Shown here: in pieces, positions 22,724-34,915 of the stretch
How the letters are laid out: every line of letters begins with the position of its first letter
Position numbering within the stretch: the first letter of the stretch is position 1
Assembly: GCA_025331125.1 (NCBI GenBank)
Contig: JAOALB010000041.1
Location: 248,001 to 312,000, forward strand
Source of the DNA: Mycogone perniciosa
Lineage: Eukaryota > Ascomycota > Sordariomycetes > Hypocreales > Hypocreaceae
Length of the DNA stretch: 64,000 nt
Direction: 5' to 3'
The notes under the pieces: model-generated
Told to the model about the DNA's origin: nothing
Databases searched by the model: none
The model's input: only the letters and a program-made list of their open reading frames with translations
Translations under genes and position numbers: made by a program

Positions 22724-23284
22724 AAAGACCGTTATCTACATATATAAATGATGGCGTCTGTGTGCTCGATTTTGCTATGCACTGTATCATAAGGTATCTA
22801 TGCCCGTCAATTCGGCTGGAGCTGGTCTACATATGCATCTGGTGTGGGGTTTAAGAGCTGGATGTATGGCTGGGTAACGAATATCCTGGCCTGACGGCTC
22901 AGACGGTATAGCTTTGGGTGAAGCCCATTTATGGATAATAGAGTATTAATGGCTGGTGTCGCTTTTGCATCAGCTCCCGTATTGGTCAAGCTTCCGTAGA
23001 TAAATATCATAGGCAGATGCTCAATGTCCTATGGCTTTTGACGACTACATATGTTGGCGATTTTGTTGTATTTGTTAGATGTTGAGATTCAACATCCTCA
23101 CTGGTAGTAGTAGTATCGGTAGTAGTACTTCGTACTCCGTACCTAGATACACTTTCGCCAAGACTTGGTTTGGGGAGCGGGATTGGAAGCTTTATCAGCC
23201 GTCCAATCGGGAAATTACCCTGTGCTCCAGCAGCATCACTGACACGTCGCCAATGTACCCACGACCTTGAGGTTCCAGTGCTGA
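22724..23284. other. Intergenic region rhomboid / gaa1
   Basis: About 0.56 kb with one TACTCCGTA motif at 23133-23141 next to a run of GTAGTAGTA words. No gene is seen. Confidence 0.5.
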
Positions 23285-25410
23285 ATGCCAACTTCTCGTC
23301 GCGACACGCCAAACATCATGTCGCGACTGCTCTGTAAGTACTGCGGACTGTGCGTGCCTATGCTTCGACTGACTTGCTATGTTTTCCTAGCTACGGCGCT
23401 CTCTCTACGCCGTGACCCTCGGCTTCTCAAGCTGCCTCCATATTTGTCCCTCCTCTGCATTGCGATTGGCGTTGTTTGGCTTCTCCTGCTGCCTCTGGAC
23501 GACTATTCCCGCCGAACATACATCTCGGAAAATGCTCTGTTACCAGGCCAGGTACACACATATTTTGGAGGCAGCGAGCAGCACATCTTCCGGGCATACA
23601 CCCATGAGGTGGATGCGCTTGCTGATAAGAACAACTACGAGTCTGTGATCTCCATCGAAGCTCTACCAGCTCCGTTTTTGGGAGGTATACGAGGCTGATG
23701 CGAGACATAGGGTTAACGACAAACTCGGAAGCATCCTCAGGGGCGTAGGAATCAAGGTAGGTCGACAGAACTATACATATCACTCGGCAGGGGATGAGTA
23801 TACTGGTGAGAATGTGTACGGCATCCTACAAGCGCCACGAGGCGATGCCACCGAGGCCATTGTCTTGATTGCCACATGGAGGAGTATAGACGGGCAGCTA
23901 AACCGCAACGGCGTTGCCCTGGCGCTCACTCTGGCGCGCTACTTTAAACGTCAGTGATTATCCCGTAGCCCTACTGCTGCCTGTCCGCTCGAACTGACAA
24001 ATGATAGGCTGGTCTCTATGGTCCAAAGATATCATTCTTCTCCTGCCCCCAGACAGCAAGACAGGCACCCAAGCTTGGGTTGATGCGTACCACGATGCAC
24101 ATGATTCCAGGCACGTTGCACCACTGCCTCTCAAATCTGGCGCCTTGCAGGGTGCTATTGCTATTGATTACCCCCGGGACCAGCGCTATCATGAACTACA
24201 TATCATCTACGACGGAACAAATGGCCAGCTACCGAATCTGGATCTTATCAACTCCATTGTCAACATTGCGGGCGGACAAATGGGTATTGAAACCATTGTC
24301 CAAGAGATGACCCACCACGGCAACAGTTACCAAGACCGACTACAGACGATGCTACGCGGCATGATTAGTCAGGGGCTGGGATATGCCACAGGACCACACA
24401 GCTGCTTTATCCCATATCATGTCGATGCAGTGACTTTACAGCCCACTGGTGACGGGTGGCACGATGAAATGGCTATGGGTAGGGTTGTTGAGGGTTCTTT
24501 TAGGAGCCTAAACAACCTGCTGGAGCACCTTCACCAAAGCTTCTTCTTCTATCTCTTGATGCAGAAAGACCGTTTTGTGAGCATCGGCACGTACCTACCT
24601 AGCGCAATGCTGCTGGCTGCCAACTTCACTATTATGGCCATCTTTCTGTGGGTAAAGAGCGGACAACTCCCTACTGGTGGAACGGGGCTGTCGGCGGCTG
24701 AGGTGAAACATGACAAGACCTCGTTGAAGCCTAATAATACCTGCATAGATGAGCCCCCATCCCCTCCGGCGATCGAGAGAGATATTTTTTTACCGCTTGG
24801 AGTTGTGGTAACTTGCCAGTCCCTTTCTGCCTTGCCCCTCTTCATTTTCAACCACCTGCCAGCCAATGTAAGTTGACAAAAGAATCGAACTTGCTCCAGA
24901 GATGCTGGAGCACGGAAATAACCATTGAAGCTAACCCCCAATGCCCAGATGCTGTCTGCGGCTTTCTCTATCTTTTCACTCTTCTCAGCCGCCCTTCCTG
25001 TTGTGATCTCACAGGCCCTCACTGCATTCCATAAGCCCACGGTGCAGCACTTCCAACTCATGAAGTCCTTCTCTTTATTGTTCTTGGGCATGTCTCTTGC
25101 AACTCTTGCTACCCTCAACTTTTCACTCGCCTTCCTTGTCGGATTGCTCGCTAGCCCGCTCACTTTTGTTCAACCAACTAAGAACGCAGCAGTCAGGTGG
25201 TCACTGGTAGGGTTGTTGATCATTATCGCACCCTCTGTTGTCATCTACTCGGCTGCGCAAGTATGCAATGTTGCTATTGCTGAGGTGATGAAGGGCGCGA
25301 GTTTTGGATGGAACGTATGGGCGATGTATACGCCCGTCGTGGTGTGGTGTGTTTGGTGGCCGGCATGGCTGGTGGGGATGGTAAATGTCCTCGGCTCCGT
25401 TTCCGTATAA
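23285..25410 (+). CDS. gaa1: GPI transamidase subunit Gaa1
   Basis: ER-membrane subunit of the GPI transamidase, which attaches glycosylphosphatidylinositol anchors to wall and surface proteins. Five exons: 23285-23333, 23391-23640, 23711-23949, 24008-24867 and 24949-25410. The model gives 619 residues, or 608 from the second ATG at 23318, which may be the real start. A first membrane helix (YLSLLCIAIGVVWLLLLPL) precedes the lumenal domain with NALLPGQVHTYF and YFKRWSLWSKDIILLLP. About six C-terminal helices follow. Intron 2 (70 bp) has the unusual donor GTCTGT; a good CTGAT branch lies before its acceptor, and the join gives YEVNDKL as expected for the family. Confidence 0.92.
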
Positions 25411-25674
25411 TGATAACTTTGGAGGAAACTTGAATCAAGGGTCCTTGATTTTGGAAGCCCTAGATGCATTGTGCATTAATTGATAGATCCATTTCGACTT
25501 GCTCTCGTTATAATGTTTTTAACGAGGTTATCCTACAAGCCTAGGTTTCGTGGAATGAATTGGCCCTGAAGATGCGAAGTACACGGTCCTATTAAGGCGT
25601 GTCTATTTGGTCTATACTGTACAGATCCTTGCAAGCATCGCATCCACAGCTTGCTACCTTTGGTCATGTAAACT

Positions 25675-26937
25675 CTAGGCTGCCCATACATCCTTGCCCG
25701 CCGCCTCAATCCAGTTACCCAGTTGATTGACGCTAGAATCCCACTCGAGTAATCGTTGGCGCATGTTTCCAATCTGCTTCATGTCCAGTACCTTGGGTTG
25801 CACCCATGTGATGTGAGCAATCTTGTCTACCTGATCAATTGTGCCCCGCAAAAGTCCGAGGCTCAAGGCCTTCATGATCAAATGCTCAATTTCCTCTGGC
25901 CGAACCTTGGTTTCTTGAGCGATGGTAGCAAAGCTCATGGCCCGGTCGTGGGGTGGCCGGCGGAAGACAGCCTCGGTGAGAGCTGCAAGGTAGATTTTTT
26001 CTCGTAGGTGGTTGGAATTGTCATTGAGCAGCTTGTTGGACTCAATGTTTTCGGATAGGACGTCGTATGCGGCGAGATCTCCTCGGTTGTAGGCAAAGAG
26101 GAGGTCACGCAGCCAAGCATCGTCCTCGCTTTGTGCAAGGGCATCCAAAATGGGATGCAGCAGCAACTCGCCGAAGTTATATATGCTGGTAGATACCAGG
26201 GCGGCCACGCTGAGGTAGTAAGCTCTCCTATGGCGCTCTTCATCAGAGAGGGAGGATAAGTCAATGCAGGCGAGATAAAGGAGGGCTGTGCGATAGTAGT
26301 TGGCGAAATCCATTTTGCGCTGGTCATCGAATTAGAACGTACGTATAGCAGGAAAGAAGTAGCAATGACGCATACCTGGTAATAGTTGGCATTGGCATCA
26401 TAAAATGCAGCATGAACAACTGTCTCAACAGAGTCGAACGAATCCAAGACCTTCTCTGCTGCATCTAAATCTTTTCTTGCATCTTCGAGTTGATTTAAAC
26501 TCAACTTCACCCGAGCCACAGCAACAGAAGCAAATACGAGAGCATCTTGCGAATCCTCAGTCTCCACCTTCTTTGCAACTGACTGTAGAAATGCTAGGCG
26601 CTCGCGATCGTCTGCTCTAGGGTGTCAGCACGAATACCTTGCTCACCAGCGCCATCTCTTGCAACCGACCTTTGCACTGCGTTGCGGCCTTCAGTGCTAG
26701 AACCACCAACTTCAATTTGTTGATCTTATCGGCAAATTTCAGGATGAACACCTTGTAGAAGGCTAGGCGTTGAGGCGCGCTGCCATCGTGGTTGAAGAAC
26801 TCAACTAAGGCATCTGTAAGTTGATGCCAGAGCTTGCGTTCCCAGAAGCTCTCAAAGTCAAGGATAAGCGGCTGGAGCTCTTCCGGCGCTTGGTCTCGTT
26901 GCTCAGCAAGAAAGTCGGGGATCGTGTCGGCGTTCAT
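25675..26937 (-). CDS. rpn9: 26S proteasome regulatory subunit Rpn9
   Basis: Non-ATPase lid subunit of the 19S particle. Three exons: 26937-26670, 26614-26376 and 26319-25675; introns are 55 and 56 bp; 383 residues as usual. It starts MNADTIPDFLAEQRDQAPEE. Alpha-helical repeats lead into a C-terminal PCI domain, about 190-350, containing IAQETKVRPEEIEHLIMKAL and the winged-helix strand ITWVQPKVLD. It is convergent with gaa1 (264 bases apart) and divergent from the complex I gene. No clear proteasome-associated control element (GGTGGCAAA) was found in the 525-bp shared promoter. Confidence 0.95.
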
Positions 26938-27462
26938 GGTGACGAGAGGGCAGTGCCGTCACAATCCACCGCGACTGTGGAGCTTGCGTGTTTGGTGCAC
27001 AAGGCACTTCGGCAGCTCTTATGGCTGGTGATAGGGGTTGATGAAGCCCGTGGCAGAAAGAAGACGAGTCGCTGGTATGCGGGGCACTGAGGAGAGGAAT
27101 ATGGCTTGCTGGTAGCGAAGGTTAGGAATCGAGCCTTGATGGATGAGCTTGCCAACGCGGCTGTCTCGTAGCCTGCTAAGGTACGTAGCAGCATCCCCAC
27201 TGCTACCTTACCTCTAGGTACCTCAGATGCAAGCCACACCACACACCCACCCCTACATAACGTGTGGCTATGTCGTTGCAGTCGAACGTATCCCGTGATC
27301 GCGCACGTGAGCCCAAGCTACCCACACCTAGCTGCAACAATCAACCAACCGCTAACCGGACAGAGGTCAGCGAGTGTTAAGACAAATACTGACAGGTAGC
27401 GAAGTGGCCAGTCGGGAGACACACCAGCGATATATCCCCCCAGTCATTCATTTGCAGAAGTG
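26938..27462. promoter_or_regulatory. Shared promoter region of rpn9 and the complex I 40 kDa subunit
   Basis: 525 bases between divergent start codons. No TATA box is obvious. A short repeated word GTAGCGAAG(K) occurs at about 27113 and 27396. The spacing could support coordinated transcription, but no specific factor site was recognised. Confidence 0.45.
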
Positions 27463-29049
27463 ATGGCTTCTCCTCTCTCGGCAGCGCGGTCGGTGCGCAG
27501 CGCTGCCCATAATGTTGCTGGCAAGCGCTTCATATCTGATATTGCCATCACTCGAACAGGCAAGCCCATCATTCGGGTTGAGGGTGGCCGGTAAGTAGAG
27601 ACGGTCAATTGGCTCGACGATGATGGAACTAATAACCCTTTTTATTTAGGTCATCACTTGGAGGTGCGACGACGACGTATCAATCTCGAGACGACAGGGA
27701 CTGACGGTGGCAACAGGCCATACGGCTACGGTATTTGGCGCAACTGGTCAATTGGGCCGATATATTGTGAATCGGCTTGGTATGTGTCGTGATTGGCTTC
27801 CATATTGTTGGTCCAATGGCTGACGTGCTATCTTCAGCGCGCCAGGGATGCACGGTAGTTGTTCCTTTCCGTGAGGAAATGACGAAGCGCCACCTGAAGC
27901 TGACGGGTGATCTTGGCCGCATCGTCTTCATTGTATGTATGGCGTATATCCTACCGAATGGCAACTCTGACGCCGCTTCAGGAATATGATCTTCGGAATA
28001 CCCCTTCCATTGAAGCGAGCGTTAGGCACTCGGATGTAGTGTATAATCTGATTGGTCGAGACTATCCTACCAAGTATGTATCCTGTCCATTGTTCATATC
28101 CTGGAACAACGCTGATTTCTAGATAGGAACTTTTCCCTGGAGGACGTGCACGTTGAGGGGACTGAGAGGATCGTCGAAGCCGTCGCAAAATATGATGTCG
28201 ATCGCTATATTCACGTCTCCTCCCACAGCACCAACCCGGAGTCGCGGTCTGAGTTCTACGCCACCAAGGTAACGTACGATGGATATAGAATTGCTATGAC
28301 TACTCTGACTGGATTGTTATCAGGGACGTGGTGAGCAAGTCGCCAGGAGTATCTTCCCGGAGACGACGCTCGTTAGGCCGGCACCCATGTTTGGTTTTGA
28401 GGACAATTTGCTACTGAAGCTTGCCTCCGTGCTCAACCTGTTTACAGCCAACAACATGCAGGAAAAGTTCTGGCCAGTTCATGTGAGTTGATTACCAAAG
28501 CTGGGTTTCCCTTGACTTTTTCTGTAACCAAATTTCTAACCCTAACAGTCTATTGATGTTGGTGCTGCTCTGGAAAAGATGCTGTACGATGACTCGACGG
28601 CTGGGCAAACATTCGAACTCTACGGACCCAAGCAATACAGCCTGGGTGAGATTGCTGCTTTGGTGGACAAGGAAATCTTCAAGAAGCGGCGGCACCTGAA
28701 TGTGCCCAAGGCTATTCTGAAGCCAGTGGCCGGGCTACTCAACCACGCGCTTTGGTGGCACACTCTGTCCGCTGATGAGGTCGAGCGAGAGTTTATCGAT
28801 CAAGTTATCGACCCTGAGGCGAAAACGTTGAAAGACTTGGGCATCGAGCCAGGCGACATAGCCAACTTCACATACCACTACTTGGTGAGTCTTGTGAATG
28901 AGGATATGATTGAATGATTGAAGAGAAGAGAGGTCTAATATTCCTAATAGCAAGGATTCCGCAGCTCAAACTACTACGACCTTCCGCCGGCCACAGAGAA
29001 GGAGAAGAGGGAGGACAAGAAGTACATCCATGTTTTGGATGAATTGTAA
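27463..29049 (+). CDS. NADH:ubiquinone oxidoreductase 40 kDa subunit (NDUFA9-like)
   Basis: Accessory subunit of mitochondrial complex I with a short-chain-dehydrogenase fold. Nine exons: 27463-27590, 27650-27663, 27717-27779, 27838-27932, 27982-28073, 28127-28268, 28324-28482, 28549-28884 and 28951-29049; 375 residues. The presequence MASPLSAARSVRSAAHN is Ala/Arg/Ser-rich. The nucleotide-binding glycines are G55-x-x-G58-x-x-G61 in VFGATGQLGRYIV. Other family blocks are NLIGRDYPTKNFSLEDV, VSSHSTNPESRSEFYATK and RPAPMFGFEDN. Exon 2 is a 14-base micro-exon. It is required: joining exon 1 straight to exon 3 shifts the frame. The fungal orthologue is the Neurospora nuo-40 product. Confidence 0.94.
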
Positions 29050-29483
29050 GAAATGTTAGTAGACAGGTTTGCGTTGCCCGGCGATGGGGGTGAATTGATA
29101 GGTCGTGGGAATGAAGATGGGCCGGGAGGCGCGGGGAGACAATATCTTTACAGCAAAACAGTGTATATAGTACGGCATGCCACGAATTAGAGTGCAACAG
29201 TCCCCTTTGTTTGGTTTCTTGCAGCTTCCGTCCATGCCTAAGTTGGTTTGTGATGATTGCCACGCTTGTCTTGGGCGAGATGGTGATGGCCTACGAAGTA
29301 CTCCGTACTTGGACTACTATTAGCGGGGTCTTTAGCTTGGATTTTCTGATCCATGCAAACCCCCGCCAAAAACCATCATAGTCCTTCCCACGGAGCCGGC
29401 CTCTCTACCAGTAACCAGACTGTGAAAAAGAGAGACGGACATACGAAGTGGTATTTCCGGAATTGGAATTAGAGGGAGCTGAA
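29050..29483. other. Intergenic region complex I subunit / efm5
   Basis: 434 bases between tandem genes with one TACTCCGTA motif at 29299-29307. No gene is seen. Confidence 0.5.
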
Positions 29484-30740
29484 ATGTCAGACACCGACGA
29501 TGAGCCTTTGTGAGTCTGAAGTGCATCGAGAGTTGACGCCCCAGCATGCTGACCTTTGGCCCTCTTGGATTCCCATCGGCAGAACCCTTTCAGCTCATGC
29601 GCTGGCAGCACTGAAGGAATTCAACGCCGAAAAAGATGAGCATCATGCCAGATTTCAAAGACTCCAGGATGAGGCTGAGAAGAATGGTCCCCTCTCGATG
29701 GCGGCCTTTGCGGAAGACTGGAACGAGTCTCAATTCTGGGTATGCGCCAACTCCTTGCATCCGACGGCGACGGCGACGAAGCAGCAATTTAAGTTGTGGC
29801 CATTGCCATCTCATCTAGATCATGGAACCTCTTTGCCGTGAGGGAAGGATGTTTATGCCATTGTTGTTCAGTCCGATTTACACGCGGGCTTGTGGTAGCA
29901 TGTGCAACGCTTGTGCTGATGACAGGGTCAAAACAGTATTCCGATGAGACTGCCAACATTCTTGCGACGGAGATGCTCGATGGTGCAACGAGTGACACGA
30001 CCATTGGTGTTGTCTCAGCCCCGAGTGCGTTTGTGGCGCTCAAGAATTTGCTGGTAAGGATTCCATTCACTCCGTATAATATATATTCCTTCTGTCCAGT
30101 TTGGACCCTCTGCTGACATGCGGCCTTCTTTCTATCCATTTTTGCATAGAGAACACGAGATGACGACCAGAAACCAAAGTTGGTGTTGTTGGAACATGAT
30201 GAGCGATTTGGTGTGTTCCAGGAATTCGTCTTCTATGATTTTCAGCAACCCCTTAAGCTGCCAGGTACGCCGATACACCCATACCGCGCTTGATCAATGT
30301 ATCTTGATATGACCAGCGTTAACCATGCGATGCCCTTCAAAGGAAATATGAAAGGCAGCATCGACCGAATAATCTGTGACCCACCATTTCTGAGCCAAGA
30401 TTGCCAGACTAAAGGTTGCCCAAGCCCAGGCCCTCCCCAGCTGTATTTTGTCTGTCTCCCTTTTTGGAACCTCATCCTAACACTGTATGTTTAACTTCTA
30501 GCTGCTCTAACTGTTCGATGGCTCCTTAAGCAAGGCAATGCCGAGCTGCAACCAAGGGTTATTGTCTGTACAGGCGAGCGCATGGGAAGTCTAATCACCA
30601 AGCTGTACCAAGCATCCGGCGTGCAGACAACGACCTTTGAGCCCAAGCATGCCAATGGCCTCAGCAACGAGTTTTACTGCTATGCTAACTTTGAAAGCTC
30701 GAATTGGCAATGGCGTCAGGGAAATCTCCCAAAGGCGTAA
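29484..30740 (+). CDS. efm5: Protein-lysine N-methyltransferase Efm5
   Basis: Cytosolic methyltransferase that in yeast modifies Lys79 of elongation factor eEF1A; formerly annotated as an N6-adenine DNA methylase. Six exons: 29484-29509, 29583-29739, 29937-30053, 30150-30264, 30343-30414 and 30502-30740; 241 residues. It begins MSDTDDEPLTLSAHALAALK. The family block WNESQFWYSDETA spans exons 2 and 3. The signature DPPFLSQDCQTK lies in exon 5, and exon 6 carries VRWLLKQG and VCTGERMGSLI. Intron 2 is long for this locus (197 bp). The exon 5 acceptor (30342) was chosen because the nearer CCAG at 30315 gives the wrong frame. Confidence 0.9.
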
Positions 30741-31085
30741 CATGAGGGAGTCGGTAAGGGAGATTTATGATGCGCTATAGGACGCGAGCGGCATCGGGCA
30801 ATGAAGGGGGGGCAAAGCCACCAGAAGCCGGCTTAACGAGTAGTATCCTATTCTCCAGATAGGGGTGACTACCACCACCATTGGGAGAATAAAGTTAAGG
30901 GAGTGGGGTGAGGGTTGTGATAAAGCCTTTTCAAAAAGAAAAGAGAGAATCCATTGATGGATGCTAGTTACGCCTGACCATGCAAATACCCATTCGGATC
31001 CTTCCATTTAATAGTACCTCATCCGTCAACGCCTATCCCATCCCTTGCCGCTTGACCCCATCTATTACAAACCCCAAAATTCATC
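30741..31085. other. Convergent spacer efm5 / ubp8
   Basis: 345 bases shared by the 3' ends of two convergent genes. Nothing recognisable beyond 3' untranslated sequence. Confidence 0.45.
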
Positions 31086-32973
31086 CTATGCAATAGATCG
31101 GATGATGTAAAACAGCAGGTACGCTTGTGCGCCAAGGACGTCCGATATACTTGCCAGTTCAACTTTATGATCATTGAACTTGAACCACTGAAAAGTGTGC
31201 TTTAGCAGGGTGGTGAGAGAGGGGTGGAGGACAGGGCACTGATATTAGACTTACCTGATCGCCAACGCGACAGTATGACACATAATGACCAGTCTCAATC
31301 TCGCCAACATGGACGACAACACTCAGAAGGTCGTAGGTACAAGATCTCTCCAGTTCCATGTTTTCACGGTTATCACGACTGCGGGCACGGTTGGTGTACG
31401 GAAGCATGTTCAGTTGTAGCGGGAAATGGACCACATTATCGATTTTTGATGCAGCCCGGTCGTGTCTGCCCTGCTTGAATTCAAATCGCTTTGAACATAG
31501 TCAAATAAGCGTTCATTACGGAGTGAACAAAATGTGCCATGGTGGAGGAAGACTCTTACCTTGAGCTGTATAGACAGCACATTTGGTAGGCGCTTAATAC
31601 TTGTGTATCTGCGGGCCTGCTGCGTCGATGCGCAGTTGTGGCACCTGTACTCGCATTTGTCCGACTTGACATATTCCTCGTCCAGACAGTCACTCAGCGA
31701 AAGGGCAGGCATCTTTTGTCCCGTCTTCTTGACTCGCCGCTGAGCTAGGCTCTCAAGGCCAAGACTGAGATCCAGGAACGACTGGACTGCATCAGTCATG
31801 CCACCACAATTCTGACATGTTGTCGTGGTCTGCATTTTACCGTAAAATGTCTGGTGAATAATACAGTTACAACTATGTTCACTGCCGCTCTCGGGCTTTT
31901 TGCCGTCGCCATTCCGCTCATGCAGGTCCTCAGCCAGGAATTGGAAGAATTCGTGGGCATCTTGTTCCTTAGTTGTCACGAGGTTCTCAAACGCCTTCTT
32001 TTCCGAGATCCAGAACCCGGACAAGATATTGGCGGCCGTGTAGCCATTCGTAGCTTCCAGTGCATAAAAATCTTGGAACATGTCGTCCATGGCGCAGCTT
32101 AGACAGTGAGGAATGTTGCAGTCGCTGCTCTGATGCCCGTCACTGAGATAGAAATTGCGTAGGAGAGGGTTGTGGAGGAAGCTCTGCAGCACGACGTTCT
32201 GGTAACATGTTGCACCTGCGTTGTAAATACCACGGAGGCCATTTGCGCGACACGAAGCTGTGATTGTGTTGGCTGAAATGTACCGAGGGTCTTCTTTGAT
32301 GGAATCGGCGAATAGCTCGTCATGTTTTCGCTTGCGGTTTGCTAACAAGGATAGGTTAGTCACAAGCCCGGGACATGAGACGATGTCTTCTGCAATGATG
32401 CTGAACATCCGGGGGCCCACACACCAGAAAACGATCCGGTTCCTATTTTACGCACTCGAAGCTCCTCCAGCGTGGGATCCCAAACCAAGTCGTCGCAGAT
32501 CTGACAATAGAGAGAGCCACTGCGAGAGTCCACGTCTGCCATTGTCAGCAAGTATGACTATGTAGCACCCAATGGGGTGAGCACCAGGATATTCCATACA
32601 AAAACGGTGCGATTTCTTAGTTCCATGTTTCAATCGATCATCCTCAGATACAGTAGCCGGACACTGTAAACAGAGATAGTTGGACGTGAGAGAAGTAACG
32701 GGGCGGCCATCTTGGTTCGTGGATGTCTGAGGCACGATGGGACTCGAATCAAAAATGCCTCGGAGGATCATCTTGTAGTGCGATATGGAGCTGTTCATGA
32801 TCTCCTGGCTCTGGGATAATAGGAGCTGGACGTGCTCTAGAGCGAGGTCAGGGACGAGTCTCGAAGAGTAGTTAGAGCATGTACCCACCACAGCCAAACA
32901 TTGGGCATCCTAGCGCTGGCGATTTGACCTTGACATTCTTGGGAGACGCAGGGGTCGCTGGGCGGCCGGACAT
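31086..32973 (-). CDS. ubp8: Ubiquitin carboxyl-terminal hydrolase Ubp8 (SAGA module)
   Basis: Deubiquitinase of the SAGA coactivator that removes ubiquitin from histone H2B. Six exons: 32973-32889, 32836-32585, 32535-32425, 32341-31560, 31488-31255 and 31187-31086; 521 residues. An N-terminal ZnF-UBP domain starts at GCEHVQLLL and contains YLCLQCPA, KSHRFCM and LYCQICDDLVWDP. A basic linker (ANRKRKHDEL) precedes the USP domain. The Cys box is NAGATCYQNV with Cys195; the His box is ETGHYVSYC with His478. A zinc-binding CQNCGG and CRNC-type pair lie between. The last exon ends QAYLLFYIIRS. All catalytic residues are intact. The exon 1 junction creates the zinc-finger start GCEH, which supports that splice. 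Confidence 0.93.
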
Positions 32974-34075
32974 GGCGAACACTGGTCGTCAACTTCTTGG
33001 TGATTGTGGTGGTGTTCGCTGTTGTTAAATGGTGCTTGTGGACGGTATCGTCGTCAGAGGTGCGGGGTGGTCAATGAATCAGATAAAAAGAACGGAGAAC
33101 GGATTATCAAAGCGATTGGCACAGCGCAAAGGGAGCCAGCAGCCAATCGAGCCCAACTATCTGCGGTTTCTCTGATGCACGAGGTTTGAAGGCTACTTCT
33201 GAAGCGCGTTTGGCTGAGCGGAAGGAGAGCCTATTCTAGCAGTACTACGGAGTACTACTACTACCTTCCTACCCACCACCTTATGTAGTACATAGTAGTA
33301 AAAAGTGGCTCCCCACGCACCGTGCTTAATTACAGCAGCAGGTTATTAGTGGATGTCAACCACGACATGGCAGGTTTGAGATTACGCAGCATACGATCGG
33401 TGCAATCTCAATGGCTCATAGGCACCTAGCTTATAGGTCACTAGGACAGTTAAGGAATGCGCCGGAGCTGAAATGCTGGTTCTAAATCAATATAAAACCA
33501 ATCAGTAACATGGATTAATTTCTAGATCTCTCCGCCCGTCACAACAACGTGGCTATCAATTCTACATATATGCCTACCTACTTAGCTGCCTCAATCATGC
33601 CATGCTAAGGCAAAAGACTCTTTTTCCGCCATCGTTGTTTGCTTCAACCGGAGCCCGCCCGATCCTACAAATATAAAGGCATGGCATGGCGGTCACTCAT
33701 ATCACTCCAGTACATGCCTGTTCGAGGCCTAAAGCACGCCCACAATTCGATTGTACCTGTGAGGCACTAAAGCTTTACATAGAAGGTACTCCGTACTTCG
33801 TACTTATACCTGTACCGTAATGAGTAATAATGAAGGGACGGAACCGAGGCACAACCATTGCCTCCATTAGAACCAAAACTAGACCCAAGCATCACTATCC
33901 TACGCAGCGGAGGGCGGCTGAACAATACTGCACCGTTGACTGCTTCTACTCCCCGGAGCTGTAAATTGCGCTATTAGTTACCGTGTCCAGAATCTTCACA
34001 CTCGCCCACCCCAATCGGTCAGCAAAGCGCAGTGCCTGTATCGCCAAAACCTTAGCCTGCACAAGGAAGCTGACC
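32974..34075. other. Divergent intergenic region ubp8 / metallo-beta-lactamase
   Basis: 1.1 kb with two exact motif copies (33246, 33787) and GTAGTA-type runs around 33240-33310. No gene is seen. The lactamase frame is open upstream to an ATG at 33983. Confidence 0.5.
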
Positions 34076-34915
34076 ATGGCAGCCCAATTGGTTACTCTCC
34101 CCGCCGTTGAACGCTTAAGCCCGCGTTGTATTCGAATTCTAGGGGGCAACCCGGGCAAGTTCACTCTACAAGGAACCAACACCTACTTGCTCGGCACCGG
34201 TAGGCACCGAATACTAATTGACACGGGAGAAGGGCGTAAGGCTTGGGTCAACTCGCTCAAGGCAACGCTGGAGCAGGAAAATGCGACAGTGGAAACGGCC
34301 CTCATTTCTCATTGGCACGGGGACCACACCGGCGGCATAAATCACCTTCTCAAGGTCTTCCCCGGAGCAAAGGTGCACAAAAACAACCCGGGCCCCGGAC
34401 AGTCGGCCATCCAAAATGGCGACCAGTTTCGGGCGGACGGAGTGACCTTGACGGCCATTCACACCCCGGGCCACACCAAGGATCACATGGTCTTCATCCT
34501 GGAAGAAGAGGACGCCATGTTCACGGCAGACAATGTGCTTGGACAAGGCACGGCTGTCTTCGAAGATCTAGCCACTTATCTGGAAAGCTTGAGTCAGATG
34601 GGTGGGCTCTTTTCCGGGCGGGCCTATCCTGGCCACGGCCCCGTGGTGGAAAACGGCCCCGGCAAGATCAGCGAGTATATTGAGCATCGCCGCCAACGTG
34701 AGGAGCAGGTTCTGCGGGCGATGCGAACCGGTAACACGGGCGAGTCGTGGACAGCCATGGCTGTGGTCAAACTAGTGTACCGTGATGTGCCTGATGACCT
34801 ACACCCAGCGGCATGTGGTGGCGTCCTACAGATACTGGCCAAGCTTGTGCGGGAAGCGAAGGTTATACAGGTGGGACAAGACAGATGGCAGCTCCATGAC
34901 CGTCCGACTCTTTAG
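34076..34915 (+). CDS. LACTB2-like metallo-beta-lactamase-fold hydrolase
   Basis: Zinc hydrolase of the metallo-beta-lactamase superfamily, 279 residues, without introns. The zinc motif is H79-W-H81-G-D83-H84 in SHWHGDHTGG. Further ligand regions are IHTPGHTKDH, FTADNVLG and YPGHGPVVENG. The N-terminus (VERLSPRCIRILGGNPGKFTLQGTNTYL) matches LACTB2-type proteins; animal LACTB2 is a mitochondrial single-strand endoribonuclease. Relatives also occur as thioesterases in fungal polyketide clusters, but no synthase lies nearby. An in-frame ATG at 33983 would add 31 basic residues (MSRIFTLAHPNRSAKR), a possible mitochondrial presequence, so the longer form is a real alternative. The only other intronless genes here are those for the GCNA-like protein, the carrier and Inp1. 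Confidence 0.88.
   Translation: MAAQLVTLPAVERLSPRCIRILGGNPGKFTLQGTNTYLLGTGRHRILIDTGEGRKAWVNSLKATLEQENATVETALISHWHGDHTGGINHLLKVFPGAKVHKNNPGPGQSAIQNGDQFRADGVTLTAIHTPGHTKDHMVFILEEEDAMFTADNVLGQGTAVFEDLATYLESLSQMGGLFSGRAYPGHGPVVENGPGKISEYIEHRRQREEQVLRAMRTGNTGESWTAMAVVKLVYRDVPDDLHPAACGGVLQILAKLVREAKVIQVGQDRWQLHDRPTL

Noticed and set aside
34076..34915. Metallo-beta-lactamase as part of a polyketide cluster
   Set aside because: No polyketide synthase, tailoring enzyme, transporter or regulator lies within 10 kb; neighbours are housekeeping genes.
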